Below the pieces are notes generated by a model. The model did no database searches. It saw only the letters and a program-made list of their open reading frames with translations, and was not told the DNA's origin. From Tsukamurella sp. PLM1 (lineage in GTDB: Bacteria; Actinomycetota; Actinomycetes; Mycobacteriales; Mycobacteriaceae), in NCBI RefSeq assembly GCF_023168325.1, contig NZ_AP025688.1, positions 2,976,001-3,040,000 on the forward strand: a DNA stretch of 64,000 bases. Reading direction: 5' to 3'. Shown in pieces: positions 38,379 to 47,342 of this stretch. The translations under genes were made by a program, and so were the position numbers. Position 1 is the first letter of the stretch. Every line of letters starts with the position of its first letter.

Positions 38379-39536
38379 TCAGGCGTCGACGACGACCTCG
38401 CGCCCGGCCTCGTCGGACCGGACGGCGGCCTCGACGACGGCGAGGGTGCGGACGCCGTCGTCGACGTCGGGGAGATCGGCCAGGTACGGAGCGGGGTCGT
38501 CGCCGAGTTCCTCTGCCAGCAGCGCGAATGCGAAGTCGCGGTATAGGTTCGCGAAGGCGAGGGCGTACCCGTCCGGGTGTCCGGCCGTGAACCGCGCCGC
38601 GGCGAGCGCGGCCGGGCTCGCCCCGGGGCCGGCCTCGGTGAGCAGACGATCGGCCTCGCCGTCCGCGCGCCACCACAGGGTCTCCGGGGTGTCGTGGTCC
38701 CAGGCCAGGCTGCCGCGGTCGCCGTAGACGGTAACCGCGAGGCCGTGCGTCGCCCCGGCCGCCTGGGAGGTGCTCCAGCAGCGCCCGCGCGCGCCGCCGT
38801 CGAATCCGAGGGTCAGGTACGCGTTGTCGAACGCCGCGTGCGCGGGGTCGATCCGCGCGAGGTCCGCGCGCACCGTCGTGATGCGGCGGCCCGCGACGAA
38901 CTCGGCGAGGTGCAGCGCGTGCGTGCCGAGGTCGGCGATGAGCGCGGTGACCCCGCCCTCGGTCCCGTCCACGCGCCACGAGCCGGGCGGCGTGCTCGCC
39001 GCGTACATCCCGCCGGCGAACCGGCTCTCGACCAGTGTGATCCGGCCCAGGTCGCCGCGGGCGACCATCTCCCGCGCCTGGCGCACCATGGGATAGCCGC
39101 TGTAGCAATGGGTGAGCAGGAGCCTGCGGCCCGACTCCGCGACCGCGGCCGCGACTCGGCCGGCGGCGGCGCCGGTGTCGGTGAGCGGCTTCTCGGAGAT
39201 CACGTGGAAACCGGCGGCCAGGAGGTCGCAGGCGATCTCGGCGTGGCTCGACGGCCGGGTCGCGACGATCACCGCGTCGACGCGATCCGCGCGCGCGGAC
39301 TCACCCGCGATGAGGGCGCGGTGATCGGCGTAGGTGCGGTCCGGCGGCACCAGCCACGACCGGGCGGTGGCCGCATTGGTCTCCGGGTTCCGGGAGAAGA
39401 CCCCCGCGACCAGATCCCACAGTCCGTCGGCGCGCAGCGCGATGGCGTGGGTCTCACCGATGTAGCTGCCGATCCCGCCGCCGATCATCGCGACGCGCAG
39501 CCGCCGGCCGAAGCGTTCGAGGAGTGTTTCCGTCAT
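38379..39536 (-). CDS. Gfo/Idh/MocA oxidoreductase
   Basis: 385 residues, intact. A short leader, then LRVAMIGGGIGSYIGETHAI (Rossmann), ISEKPLTDTGAAA (catalytic Lys), LLTHCYSGYPMVRQAREMV and TALIADLGTHALHLAEFVAG. The GGGIGSxIGxxHxxA start and THCYSGYPMVRQAR block belong to the branch often found beside sugar ABC importers and TIM-barrel epimerases. It follows the ABC ATPase by four bases and leads the dehydrogenase part of the operon. Confidence 0.87.
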   Translation of the reverse strand: MTETLLERFGRRLRVAMIGGGIGSYIGETHAIALRADGLWDLVAGVFSRNPETNAATARSWLVPPDRTYADHRALIAGESARADRVDAVIVATRPSSHAEIACDLLAAGFHVISEKPLTDTGAAAGRVAAAVAESGRRLLLTHCYSGYPMVRQAREMVARGDLGRITLVESRFAGGMYAASTPPGSWRVDGTEGGVTALIADLGTHALHLAEFVAGRRITTVRADLARIDPAHAAFDNAYLTLGFDGGARGRCWSTSQAAGATHGLAVTVYGDRGSLAWDHDTPETLWWRADGEADRLLTEAGPGASPAALAAARFTAGHPDGYALAFANLYRDFAFALLAEELGDDPAPYLADLPDVDDGVRTLAVVEAAVRSDEAGREVVVDA

Positions 39537-39540
39537 GCGC

Positions 39541-40353
39541 TCACCGACGCAGTTCGTGGCTGAGCGTCTCGAGCTCGTCGCCTCCCGCCATCTGCGACGT
39601 GAGCTCCTCCAGGCTGATCTCGTCGTAGGTGCAGTCGAGCTTCTGCCGGCCTCGGTTGAGGAGGACGAAGTGATCGCCCACCATGTACGCGTGGTGCGGG
39701 TTGTGGGTGATGAAGACGACCCCGAAGCCCTGCTCCTTCGCCGCGGTGATGTATCGCAGCACCATGCCGGACTGCTTGACGCCCAGCGCCGCAGTGGGCT
39801 CGTCGAGGATCAGCACCCGCGCACCGAAGTAGATCGCCCGGGCGATCGCGACGCACTGCCGCTGGCCGCCGGACAGCGAACTGATCGGCGCGTCCACGTC
39901 GGGCAGGTCGATGCCCATCTTGAACAGCTCCTCCTTCGTCGTCGCGCGCATGGTCTGCACGTCGAGACTCTTGAGGAAGCCCGAACGCAGCTCCTGCCCG
40001 AGGAAGAAGTTGCGCCACACCGGCATCAGGCCCACGACTGCGAGATCCTGATAGACCGTGGCGACGCCCTTCGCGAGCGCGTCCTTCGGCGAGTCGAGGG
40101 TGGTGACCTCGCCGTCGACGAGGACCTCACCCTCGCTGGGCTTGTGCAGCCCGGCCATCGTCTTGATCAGCGTCGACTTGCCCGCGCCGTTGTCACCGAG
40201 CACGCAGGTGACCTCGCCGGGGAACACCCGGAGATTGATCCCCTTGAGCGCGATGATGTTGCCGTACTGCTTGCCGACGTCCTTGAGCTCGATCAGCGCG
40301 ACCTTGTCGTCGCCGGTCTCGGGGGTCTCGGCCGTGATGTCGTCCGTGGTCAT
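39541..40353 (-). CDS. Sugar/inositol ABC importer, ATP-binding subunit
   Basis: A 270-residue single-domain ATPase of the CUT2 (ribose/inositol) type. Walker A GDNGAGKST, Q-loop VYQDLAVV, signature SLSGGQRQC, Walker B VLILDEPTAAL and switch His in FITHNPHHAYM. Unlike RbsA it has one nucleotide-binding domain, so it works as a homodimer, as in the FrcA-type systems. It lies downstream of the permease (four bases) in a complete importer operon. Confidence 0.92.
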   Translation of the reverse strand: MTTDDITAETPETGDDKVALIELKDVGKQYGNIIALKGINLRVFPGEVTCVLGDNGAGKSTLIKTMAGLHKPSEGEVLVDGEVTTLDSPKDALAKGVATVYQDLAVVGLMPVWRNFFLGQELRSGFLKSLDVQTMRATTKEELFKMGIDLPDVDAPISSLSGGQRQCVAIARAIYFGARVLILDEPTAALGVKQSGMVLRYITAAKEQGFGVVFITHNPHHAYMVGDHFVLLNRGRQKLDCTYDEISLEELTSQMAGGDELETLSHELRR

Positions 40354-40357
40354 GGGG

Positions 40358-41416
40358 TCACCTCTTCGCGGCGAAGTTGCGGAATGCGTTGTTGGCGATC
40401 ACGGCGAACAGCAGCATGATGCCGAGGAAGAACTTGAACCAGTCGGGGTTCCAGCCGGCGTAGACGATGCACTGGTTGACCATGCCGAAGATGAAGGCGC
40501 CGATCATCGCGCCCACCGCAGTGCCGTACCCGCCGGTGAGGAGGCAGCCACCGATGACGGCGCCGATGATGTACAGGAACTCGTTGCCGACGCCCTGCCC
40601 CGACTGGACGGTGTCGTAGGCGTACAGCAGGTGCTGCCCGACGAACCAGGCGCAGAAGCCCACGAACATGAACATGCCGATCTTGACCTTGGTGACCGGG
40701 ACGCCCACGGCCCGTGCGGAATCCTGGTTACCACCGACGGCGAAGATCCAGTTCCCCACGCGGGTGCGCATGAGAACGTACGTGGCGACCACCGTGAACA
40801 GGATCCACCACAGCACCGTCACCTTGATCCCGACACCGAAGACGTGGATCGTCGACGAGAAGACGGCCTGCGCCGAACCGAATCCCTCCATGTCCGCGAT
40901 GGTCGGGGTGGCGACCTGGCCGGTGACCATCTTGGTGACCGCCAGGTTGATGCCGGTGATCATGAGGAAGGTGGCCAGCGTGATGAGGAAGCTCGGGATC
41001 TTGGTGCGCATCACCATGTAGCCGTTGAACGCGCCGACCGCGAGCGACAGCCCCAGGGCGAGTACGGATCCCACCCAGGTGTTCAGGTGGAGGTTGTAAG
41101 CGAGCATCGACGCCGCGAGCGACGAGAAGGTCACCGCCACCCCGGTCGAGAGGTCGAACTCGCCGCCGATCATGAGCACGGCGACGCCGCAGGCCATGAT
41201 GCCGATCGTCGAGCTGGCGTAGAGGACGGTGGCGAAGGCCTCCGGGCTCCGGAAGGGCGGGGCGACGATCAGGAAGAAGATCAGGATCCCGATCGCACCG
41301 ATCAGCGCGCCCACCTCGGGGCGAAGGATGAGCCGCTGCAGGGGCTTCTGCTTCTTGACCCGCTCATCGGTGACCGGCGTGTGTGTGCTGAGGTCGAGCG
41401 CCTCGTCGGTGGTCAT
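40358..41416 (-). CDS. Sugar/inositol ABC importer, permease subunit
   Basis: A 352-residue RbsC/FrcC-type membrane protein with about 9-10 hydrophobic helices. It starts MTTDEALDLSTHTPVTDERV, and the characteristic GGEFDLSTGVAVTFSSLAAS follows helix 2. GGNQDSARAVGVPVTKVKIGM is the EAA-like coupling loop and GGCLLTGGYGTAVGAMIGAF the late family motif. The ATG at 41416 overlaps the binding-protein stop by one base (TGATG). Confidence 0.92.
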   Translation of the reverse strand: MTTDEALDLSTHTPVTDERVKKQKPLQRLILRPEVGALIGAIGILIFFLIVAPPFRSPEAFATVLYASSTIGIMACGVAVLMIGGEFDLSTGVAVTFSSLAASMLAYNLHLNTWVGSVLALGLSLAVGAFNGYMVMRTKIPSFLITLATFLMITGINLAVTKMVTGQVATPTIADMEGFGSAQAVFSSTIHVFGVGIKVTVLWWILFTVVATYVLMRTRVGNWIFAVGGNQDSARAVGVPVTKVKIGMFMFVGFCAWFVGQHLLYAYDTVQSGQGVGNEFLYIIGAVIGGCLLTGGYGTAVGAMIGAFIFGMVNQCIVYAGWNPDWFKFFLGIMLLFAVIANNAFRNFAAKR

Positions 41417-42437
41417 CAGCGGGTACCGCCCTTGGCGAGCTCGGCCACCTTGTCGACGTTGGTCTTGTCGATGAAGGCCGGGCCGGTGAACACGGCCTGG
41501 CCGCCGCCGATGGTGTTGCCGTTGATGATCTGCAGCCACAGCGAGTCGATGGCGAGGTATCCCTGGAGGTAGGGCTGCTGGTCGACGGCCCACGCGACCT
41601 TCCCGTTCTGGATGGCGCCGACCAGGGCCGCGTTGGTATCGAAGGTGACGATGCGCGCCTTGCTCCCCGCCCCCTCGACCGCCTGGGTCGCGGTCAGCGC
41701 GAAGGGCGCACCGAGCGCGACGACGGTGTCGATACTCGGGTCCTGCTGCAGCTTGGCGTTGACCTTCGACTGCACGTCGGTCATGTCCTCACCGTTGACG
41801 TTGAGGTTCTCGACGGTGCCGCCCGCGAGGCCGGTCCGCACGCCCGCGCAGCGCGATTCGAGCTGGACCTGGCCCTGCTGCTGGATGATGCAGATGGCCT
41901 TCTTCGCGCCCTCCTCGGCGAGCCGCTCGCCGACAGCGACGCCGGCGGTGGTCTCGTCCTGGCCGAAGTACTGCTGGATCCCCATCCGCGCGTAATCGTT
42001 GTACCCGGCGTTGAAGGCGGACACCGGGATCCCGGCCTTCTGCGCGTTCTGCACGACGGCCTGGAAGGCGTTCGGCGTGGAGAGCGTGAGCGCGATCCCG
42101 TCGACCTTGCTGTCGATCGCCGCCTGCACCAGGTTCGCCTGGTTGGGCGCCTGCGGATCGTTGGAGTAGCGGAGGGTGACGTTGTCCTTCTTGGCCGCCA
42201 TCTCCGCGCCCTTGCGGATGAGGTCCCAGAAGGTGTCGCCGGGTTGCTGGTGCGTGACCATGGCGATGGTCAGGCGCTTGGTGCCGGCCGAGCCGACCCC
42301 GGCGCCACCGTCACCGTTGTCGCGGGTGCGCCGCCGGTGCTCGAGCACCCCACCACCGTGATGAGCGCGGCCGTGCCGGCCGCCGTCGCGGCGAGCAGGC
42401 TGCGGAGCCTCCGCGGCCGCTGCGTGGTCTTCTTCAT
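41416..42437 (-). CDS. Sugar/inositol ABC importer, substrate-binding lipoprotein (apparent frameshift)
   Basis: About 340 residues after repair. The start MKKTTQRPRRLRSLLAATAA with lipobox VVGC (Cys about residue 30) is in one frame. The mature RbsB-like domain (LTIAMVTHQQPGDTFWDLIR, DGIALTLSTPNAFQAVV, GIPVSAFNAGYND, GQDETTAGVAVGERLAEEGA) is in another. One base is missing between 42290 and 42330, within the linker. AAGGAT precedes ATG 42437. It is first gene of the importer/dehydrogenase operon and faces the cell envelope. Confidence 0.9.
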
Positions 42438-42458
42438 TGCTGTATCCTTCGACCTCAC

Positions 42459-42542
42459 CGAGTGAGACGACCCACTCGCTGAGCTGAATGTAGTACAGAT
42501 CACACCGCTTGCCTAGTGTTTGTTCAGACATACGCACATTGC
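42459..42542 (-). promoter_or_regulatory. Control region of the ABC importer operon
   Basis: Two elements upstream of the binding-protein start: inverted repeat CGAGTG ... CACTCG (42459-42478, 8-bp spacer) and GACATACGCACATTGC (42527-42542). The latter is 14/16 identical, in the same orientation, to GACATATGAACATTGC at 43592-43607, on the other side of the LacI gene. The shared 16-mer is a good candidate common operator. Confidence 0.5.
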
Positions 42543-42555
42543 ACTCCTCCGCCGC

Positions 42556-43572
42556 TCACCCACGCGGCGCCGTGGTACGCCGGACGACCAGTCGTGGTGC
42601 GAGAACCCGACTCTCACGCCCCGACGGGGCCGGCGCGCCACCGTCCGCCCCCATTCGGTCGCACAGGAGAGAACCCGCACGGCGACCCACCTCGAAGCTG
42701 CGGTCGTCGACCGTCGTCAGCCCCACCAGCCGGGTGGAGGCCAGCGAGGTGTCGTCGTAGCCGACGACGGAGAGGTCGCGCGGCACGTCGAGGCCGCGCT
42801 CCCGCGCCGCGCCGAGCACGCCGACGGCCAGGACGTCGTTGGCCGCGAACACCGCGCTGACCCCGGGGGACGCGGCGAGCAGCTCCGTCGCGGCGCGGAA
42901 ACCGGCCTCGTCCGAGGCCTCGTCGCGCCACGAGGCCTCGGCCACGCTCACGCCCAGCCGAGCGGCCTCGGCGGCGAACGCGGCGCGGCGCGCGGCGCCC
43001 GCTCCGCCGCCGGCGCAGACCTGCCCGAGCGTGCGATGGCCGAGTTCCACGAGGTGGCGCGCAACGAGGCGCGCCCCTGCCGCATCGTCGTTGGCCACCG
43101 CGTCGAACCGCTCGTCCCGCACCGCCCGGGTGCCCGCGACCACCACCGGGGGCAGCGAGAGATCATCGCGCTCGAGCAGCGATCGAGGCGGGTCCATGCC
43201 GAGCACAAGGCCGTCGACCCGCATCGAGAGCATGGATTCGACGGGGTCCTCGGCCTGGTCCGCGGTCGCGACGTCGACGACCGCCAGCCGGTAACCGGCC
43301 GGGCCGAGCGCGGCGTGCAGGCCGCGAACGAGGTCGACGAACCACAGGTTCGTGTAGTCGTCGATCAGCACCCCGACGGTGCGCGTACGCCGGGCGGCGA
43401 GATTCGCCGCCGCCCGACTGGGACGGTACCCGAGCTCCGCGATCGCCTCCTCGACCGCGCGGCGCGACCCCTCCCCGACCCGGGGCGACCCCTGCAGCAC
43501 CAGCGAGACCAGGGATTTCGACACACCCGCTCGCGTCGCGACGTCGTAGATCGTGGGCCTCCGTGCCGCCAT
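42556..43572 (-). CDS. LacI-family regulator of the importer and dehydrogenase operons
   Basis: 338 residues. DNA-binding domain PTIYDVATRAGVSKSLVSLV, RVGEGSRRAVEEAIAELGYR and PSRAAANLAARRTRTVGVLI (hinge helix), then a sugar-binding-like core (DYTNLWFVDLVRGLHAALGP, ANDDAAGARLVARHLVELGH, DLSVVGYDDTSLASTRLVGL). The ATG at 43572 follows GGGAGG; the frame stays open far upstream but that is non-coding. It is divergent from 43687 and upstream of the ABC operon on its own strand, so it can govern both. The effector is likely a cyclitol or sugar imported by the ABC system. Confidence 0.9.
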   Translation of the reverse strand: MAARRPTIYDVATRAGVSKSLVSLVLQGSPRVGEGSRRAVEEAIAELGYRPSRAAANLAARRTRTVGVLIDDYTNLWFVDLVRGLHAALGPAGYRLAVVDVATADQAEDPVESMLSMRVDGLVLGMDPPRSLLERDDLSLPPVVVAGTRAVRDERFDAVANDDAAGARLVARHLVELGHRTLGQVCAGGGAGAARRAAFAAEAARLGVSVAEASWRDEASDEAGFRAATELLAASPGVSAVFAANDVLAVGVLGAARERGLDVPRDLSVVGYDDTSLASTRLVGLTTVDDRSFEVGRRAGSLLCDRMGADGGAPAPSGRESRVLAPRLVVRRTTAPRG

Positions 43573-43584
43573 GCCGCCTCCCTC

Positions 43585-43630
43585 TTGACAGGACATATGA
43601 ACATTGCCCATGATTATTGGAGCGCTCCAA
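43585..43630 (+). promoter_or_regulatory. Promoter with perfect LacI-type palindrome
   Basis: TTGACA (43585-43590) could be a -35 box, followed by GACATATGAACATTGC, CATGAT (43609-43614) as a -10-like hexamer and the 14-bp perfect palindrome TTGGAGCGCTCCAA (43617-43630) with the central CG of LacI operators. A repressor bound there would block transcription of 43687 and, by its position, probably of the LacI gene itself. Confidence 0.6.
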
Positions 43631-43686
43631 CTCACATCGACACTAGGTCGTGACGGAGATCGCAGCAACCCCGTGAAGGAGGGAAC

Positions 43687-44901
43687 ATGAGCAGGACCAG
43701 CATCGGCGTCGCCGTGATCGGCGCCGGGATGGCGGGCAAGGCGCACGCGGCCGGCTACCGATCGGCGACCGCGGTCTACGGCCCCGGGCTGCCGGACGTG
43801 CGCCTGGTGTCGATCGCGGACGCCTACGAGCCGCTGGCGCAGGACACCGCCCGCCGATTCGGCTTCGAGCGGCACGACACCTCCTGGCAGGCGATCGCCG
43901 CCGCGGACGACATCGACGTGGTCAGCGTCGTGGTGGCCAACGCCCTGCACCGGGAGATCGTCGAGTCGCTCCTCGCCGCCGGCAAGCACGTGCTCTGCGA
44001 GAAGCCGCTGTCCGACACCCTCGACGACGCGCGCGCGATGGTGACCGCCGCGGACGCGGCGGCCGAGCGCGGCGTCCTGGGGCGGATCGGCCTGACCTAC
44101 CTCCGTTCGCCGGGCATCGCCCTGCTCGGGGAACTGGTACGCAGCGGGCGCCTCGGCCGGCTCATCAACTTCGACGGTGCCTACTGGACCGACTACGCCT
44201 GCGACCCCGACGGCCCCATCAGCTGGCGGTTCAAGGGCCCGGCGGGTTCCGGCGCCCTCGCCGACGTCGGCAGTCACCTCACCTACATCGCGGAACTCTT
44301 CGGCGGCGCCGTCGCCACCGTCCGCGGCGCGACGCTGCACACCGCGTTCCCGACGCGCCCCGAGCCGCTCGGCCGGGTGATCGGCCACGAGCACGGCGAG
44401 GTCAGCACCGAGCGGGACACCGTCGAGAACGACGACACCGCCGGCTTCTTCGTCGACTTCGCCGGCGGCGGGACCGGGGCGCTGCAGGTCTCCCGCGTGG
44501 CGGCCGGACACCCCAACACCCTGAAGTTCGAGGTCTTCTGCGAGCGCGGCTCGGCCTCGTTCGACTTCCGCCACCCCGGGCAGGTCCAGGTCGTGTTCGC
44601 CGACGGTGACCACGGGCTCAATGGGCCGCGAACCGTGACGCTCGGCCCCGACCACCCGTACTGGCGCGGGGGCCTCGCCATGGACGCGCCCGGCGTAGGG
44701 ATCGGCCAGAACGACGGATTCGTCTTCCAGGCCCGAGCGTTCCTCGAGGAGGTCGCCGGCCTGCCCGCCGACGAATCCCTCCCGCGCAACGCGGACTTCG
44801 CCGACGGCCTGCACAACATGGAGATCATCGACGCCGTCGCCCGGTCCGCCGCCGCCGGCGGAGCACCCGTGGACGTGCCCGCGCTCCTCCCTCAGTCCTG
44901 A
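43687..44901 (+). CDS. Gfo/Idh/MocA oxidoreductase, levoglucosan-dehydrogenase-like branch
   Basis: 404 residues, intact. VAVIGAGMAGKAHAAGYRSA (Rossmann), LCEKPLSDTLDDARAM (catalytic Lys), DPDGPISWRFKGPAGSGALA with DVGSHLTYIAELFGG, and FEVFCERGSASFDFRHPGQV. The ADPxxPxSWRFxxxxAGSGALGDxGSH pattern recalls levoglucosan dehydrogenase and related 3-dehydrogenases, and is shared with 46006-47181. Substrate inferred as a sugar or cyclitol. AAGGAGG lies just before the ATG. Followed by a TIM-barrel gene 22 bp downstream. Confidence 0.87.
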   Translation: MSRTSIGVAVIGAGMAGKAHAAGYRSATAVYGPGLPDVRLVSIADAYEPLAQDTARRFGFERHDTSWQAIAAADDIDVVSVVVANALHREIVESLLAAGKHVLCEKPLSDTLDDARAMVTAADAAAERGVLGRIGLTYLRSPGIALLGELVRSGRLGRLINFDGAYWTDYACDPDGPISWRFKGPAGSGALADVGSHLTYIAELFGGAVATVRGATLHTAFPTRPEPLGRVIGHEHGEVSTERDTVENDDTAGFFVDFAGGGTGALQVSRVAAGHPNTLKFEVFCERGSASFDFRHPGQVQVVFADGDHGLNGPRTVTLGPDHPYWRGGLAMDAPGVGIGQNDGFVFQARAFLEEVAGLPADESLPRNADFADGLHNMEIIDAVARSAAAGGAPVDVPALLPQS

Positions 44902-44923
44902 CACATACCGACGGAGAATCCCC

Positions 44924-45952
44924 ATGAAACTCGGCCTCTACAACGCCGTCTTCCACGACCGCCCGCTGCCCGAGGCGCTCCGCGCGATCGCCGACGTCGG
45001 CCTCACCGGTATCGAACTGAACACCGGTGGTTTCCTGCCGCCGGTGCACGTGCCCGACATCGCCGACATCCTCGCCAGCGACACCGCCCGCGACGACTAC
45101 CTCGGGATCTTCGAAGGCACCGGCGTCGCCATCGCCGGACTCAACTGCAACGGCAACCCGCTGCACCCCAACCGGGCGATCGGCGGCCGGCACGCCGACG
45201 ACATCCACCGGTCCATCCGGCTCGCCGCCCGGCTCGGCCAGCACCGCGTCGTCACCATGTCCGGGCTACCCGGCGGCGATCCCGGAGCAGCGCATCCCAA
45301 CTGGGTGGTGAACGCCTGGAACTCGGCGGCGCTCGACGTCCTCGACCACCAGTGGGAGGTCGCCACCGAGTTCTGGCGCGAAACCGACCGCATCGCCCGC
45401 GACCACGACGTCAAGGTCGCCCTGGAACTGCACCCGCAGAACATCGTCTTCAACAGCGCGTCGGTGCACGAGTTGGTCGAGCGGACAGGGTCCACGCACC
45501 TCGGCGTGGAACTCGACGCCTCGCATCTGTTCTGGCAGCAGATGGACCCCGTGGCCGTGGTCCGGCACCTCGGCGAGCTGGTCGTGCACGCGGCCGCCAA
45601 GGACGTCCGGATCAACCCGGAGCACGCGGCGCTGAACGGTGTGCTGGACAACTCCTTCCGCCGCCTCGGCGTCGACGAGGCGCGGACCAACCTCGGGGGC
45701 GACGAGTGGGCCAACGAGTGGCCGACGGAGTCCGCCTGGGACTTCGTGGCGCTCGGCAAGGGCCACGACGTCGCGTACTGGACCGAGTTCCTCCGCGCCC
45801 TGCACGAGGTGGACCCGGACATGCTCGTCAACATCGAGCACGAGGACACCGAGCTGGGCCGGGAGGAGGGCGTCGCCGTCGCGGCCGAGGTCCTGCTCGC
45901 GGCGGACGCCGCGCTCACGGCATCCCTGCGGACGGAACCGGCGCGCGGGTGA
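44924..45952 (+). CDS. Sugar phosphate isomerase/epimerase (TIM barrel), paralogue of 36229-37179
   Basis: 342 residues. MKLGLYNAVFHDRPLPEALR, IAGLNCNGNPLHPNRAIGGR, VVTMSGLPGGDPGA, VALELHPQNIVFNSASVHEL, VELDASHLFWQQMDPVAVV and VHAAAKDVRIN. Metal-site Glu, Asp and His positions of the xylose-isomerase-like fold are all present. Co-transcribed with the preceding dehydrogenase and controlled from the palindrome at 43617-43630. The pair suggests oxidation followed by isomerisation, epimerisation or elimination of the keto product. Followed by a hairpin. Confidence 0.86.
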   Translation: MKLGLYNAVFHDRPLPEALRAIADVGLTGIELNTGGFLPPVHVPDIADILASDTARDDYLGIFEGTGVAIAGLNCNGNPLHPNRAIGGRHADDIHRSIRLAARLGQHRVVTMSGLPGGDPGAAHPNWVVNAWNSAALDVLDHQWEVATEFWRETDRIARDHDVKVALELHPQNIVFNSASVHELVERTGSTHLGVELDASHLFWQQMDPVAVVRHLGELVVHAAAKDVRINPEHAALNGVLDNSFRRLGVDEARTNLGGDEWANEWPTESAWDFVALGKGHDVAYWTEFLRALHEVDPDMLVNIEHEDTELGREEGVAVAAEVLLAADAALTASLRTEPARG

Positions 45953-45965
45953 CGGGACGACGGGC

Positions 45966-45989
45966 GCCGACGGTCCGCGGACCGTCGGC
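45966..45989. terminator. Perfect 24-bp palindrome between convergent genes
   Basis: Arms GCCGACGGTCCG and CGGACCGTCGGC, lying 14 bp after the TIM-barrel stop and 17 bp before the stop of the opposite dehydrogenase gene. As RNA it would form a hairpin on either strand. Confidence 0.75.
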
Positions 45990-46005
45990 ACTCGTTCCAC
46001 GCGGA

Positions 46006-47181
46006 CTACGCGACCGTCACCCAGCGCCCCTCGTCGACCGAGCGGGTCATGGCGTCGAGTGCGCGGGCGCTGCGCACCGCATCGTCGACGGTGGCGCCCT
46101 CGGGGATGCCGGTGACCACCGACCGGAGGAAGCGCTGGGCCTCGATGACCTTGAGGTCGTCGTAGCCCATGGGATTCGCCGCGCCGGGCTGGAACGCGGC
46201 GTAGTCGCCGCTGCCGGGCCCGACGTGCACCGTCGAGACGGGCTGGTCCTGGAAGTCCGTTCCGAGCGAGGCCTCGAGCTCGCCCATGCGGCGGTAGTCC
46301 CAGCGCACCATGCCGGACGTGCCGTGGATCTCGAAGCCGTAGGAGTTCTGCTCCCCCACCGCGACCCGGCTCGCCTCCAGCACGCAGCGCGCCCCGGACG
46401 CGAGCCGCAGCTGCGCCGACAGGTAGTCCTCGTTCTCGACGGGGCCGCGCACGCCGGACGTGGCCAGCTGGTGCCCCGAGGTGGCACCCGTGGGCTCGGC
46501 ACGCTCGGGGATGAAGATCGCCGTGTCCGCGACCACGGCGTCGATGTCGCCGAGCAGGTGGGTGACGAGGTCGACGCCGTGCGAGCCCAGGTCGCCGAGG
46601 ACGCCGTTGCCGCCGCGGTCGCGCTGGTAGCGCCAGGTGAGGGCACCGTCGGGATGGGCGGCGTAGTCGCTGAACAGCCGGAACCGCGCGTGCGTGACGG
46701 CACCGAGCCGACCGTCGGCGATGATCGCCCGGGCGGCCTGCACGGCAGGGGCGTTGCGGTAGTTGAAGCCGACCGCCGTGCGGCGATCGTTCCGTGCCGC
46801 GGCCTCCGCGACCGCGGCCGCGTCGGCCTCGGTCAGGCCGACGGGCTTCTCGATCCACAGGTGCTTGCCGGCATCGAGCACCGCGACGCCGATCTCGCGG
46901 TGCAGGAAGTTGGGCACCGTCACCGAGACGGCGTCGATCGACGGATCGCCGAGAACGCCGCGCCAATCGGTGTACGCGGAGGCCGCCCCGAACCGGGCGG
47001 CGAAGGCCTCCGCGCGCCCGGGGACGTCGTCCGCCACCGCGGCGAGGACGGGCACCGCGAGGCCGTCCGGGTAGTGGTGCGGCACACGGGCGTACGCCTG
47101 CGCGTGCACCCGGCCCATCCAGCCCATGCCGATCACGGCCACCCGCACCGGGGTCGGGTCCTGCTGCATCTCGTCGTGCAT
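46006..47181 (-). CDS. Gfo/Idh/MocA oxidoreductase, levoglucosan-dehydrogenase-like branch
   Basis: 391 residues, intact. VRVAVIGMGWMGRVHAQAYA (Rossmann), LWIEKPVGLTEADAAAVA (catalytic Lys), GFNYRNAPAVQAARAII, HPDGALTWRYQRDRGGNGVL with GDLGSHGVDLVTHLL, and FEIHGTSGMVRWDYRRMGEL. The ATG at 47181 is used because GGAGGTGG precedes it; an ATG four codons later is possible. Divergent from the IolT-like transporter, suggesting that transporter and dehydrogenase handle the same substrate. Confidence 0.87.
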   Translation of the reverse strand: MHDEMQQDPTPVRVAVIGMGWMGRVHAQAYARVPHHYPDGLAVPVLAAVADDVPGRAEAFAARFGAASAYTDWRGVLGDPSIDAVSVTVPNFLHREIGVAVLDAGKHLWIEKPVGLTEADAAAVAEAAARNDRRTAVGFNYRNAPAVQAARAIIADGRLGAVTHARFRLFSDYAAHPDGALTWRYQRDRGGNGVLGDLGSHGVDLVTHLLGDIDAVVADTAIFIPERAEPTGATSGHQLATSGVRGPVENEDYLSAQLRLASGARCVLEASRVAVGEQNSYGFEIHGTSGMVRWDYRRMGELEASLGTDFQDQPVSTVHVGPGSGDYAAFQPGAANPMGYDDLKVIEAQRFLRSVVTGIPEGATVDDAVRSARALDAMTRSVDEGRWVTVA

Positions 47182-47282
47182 CGTGTGCCACCTCCGTCGT
47201 ATCCCGCCGAGCGAACACCACCAGAATTCCACACTCCGACCGTCATGTCCTTACATTCGTTCAATCTCATCCGATCTACTTG

Positions 47283-47302
47283 CCAAACGGGCTGAGGTTT
47301 GG
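47283..47302. promoter_or_regulatory. Inverted repeat in the dehydrogenase/transporter divergent region
   Basis: CCAAAC-8 bp-GTTTGG, 41 bp before the transporter start, within the AT-rich 161-bp divergent interval. Possible operator. It does not match the palindrome at 43617-43630. Confidence 0.35.
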
Positions 47303-47342
47303 TGTGATGTTCCTCACGAGATCAGCGGGAAGGACTTCGACA

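Noticed and set aside
43573..44925. N-terminal extension of the LacI gene across the neighbouring dehydrogenase
   Set aside because: The LacI domain starts at 43572 with its own ribosome site; upstream is the operator and an opposite-strand gene.
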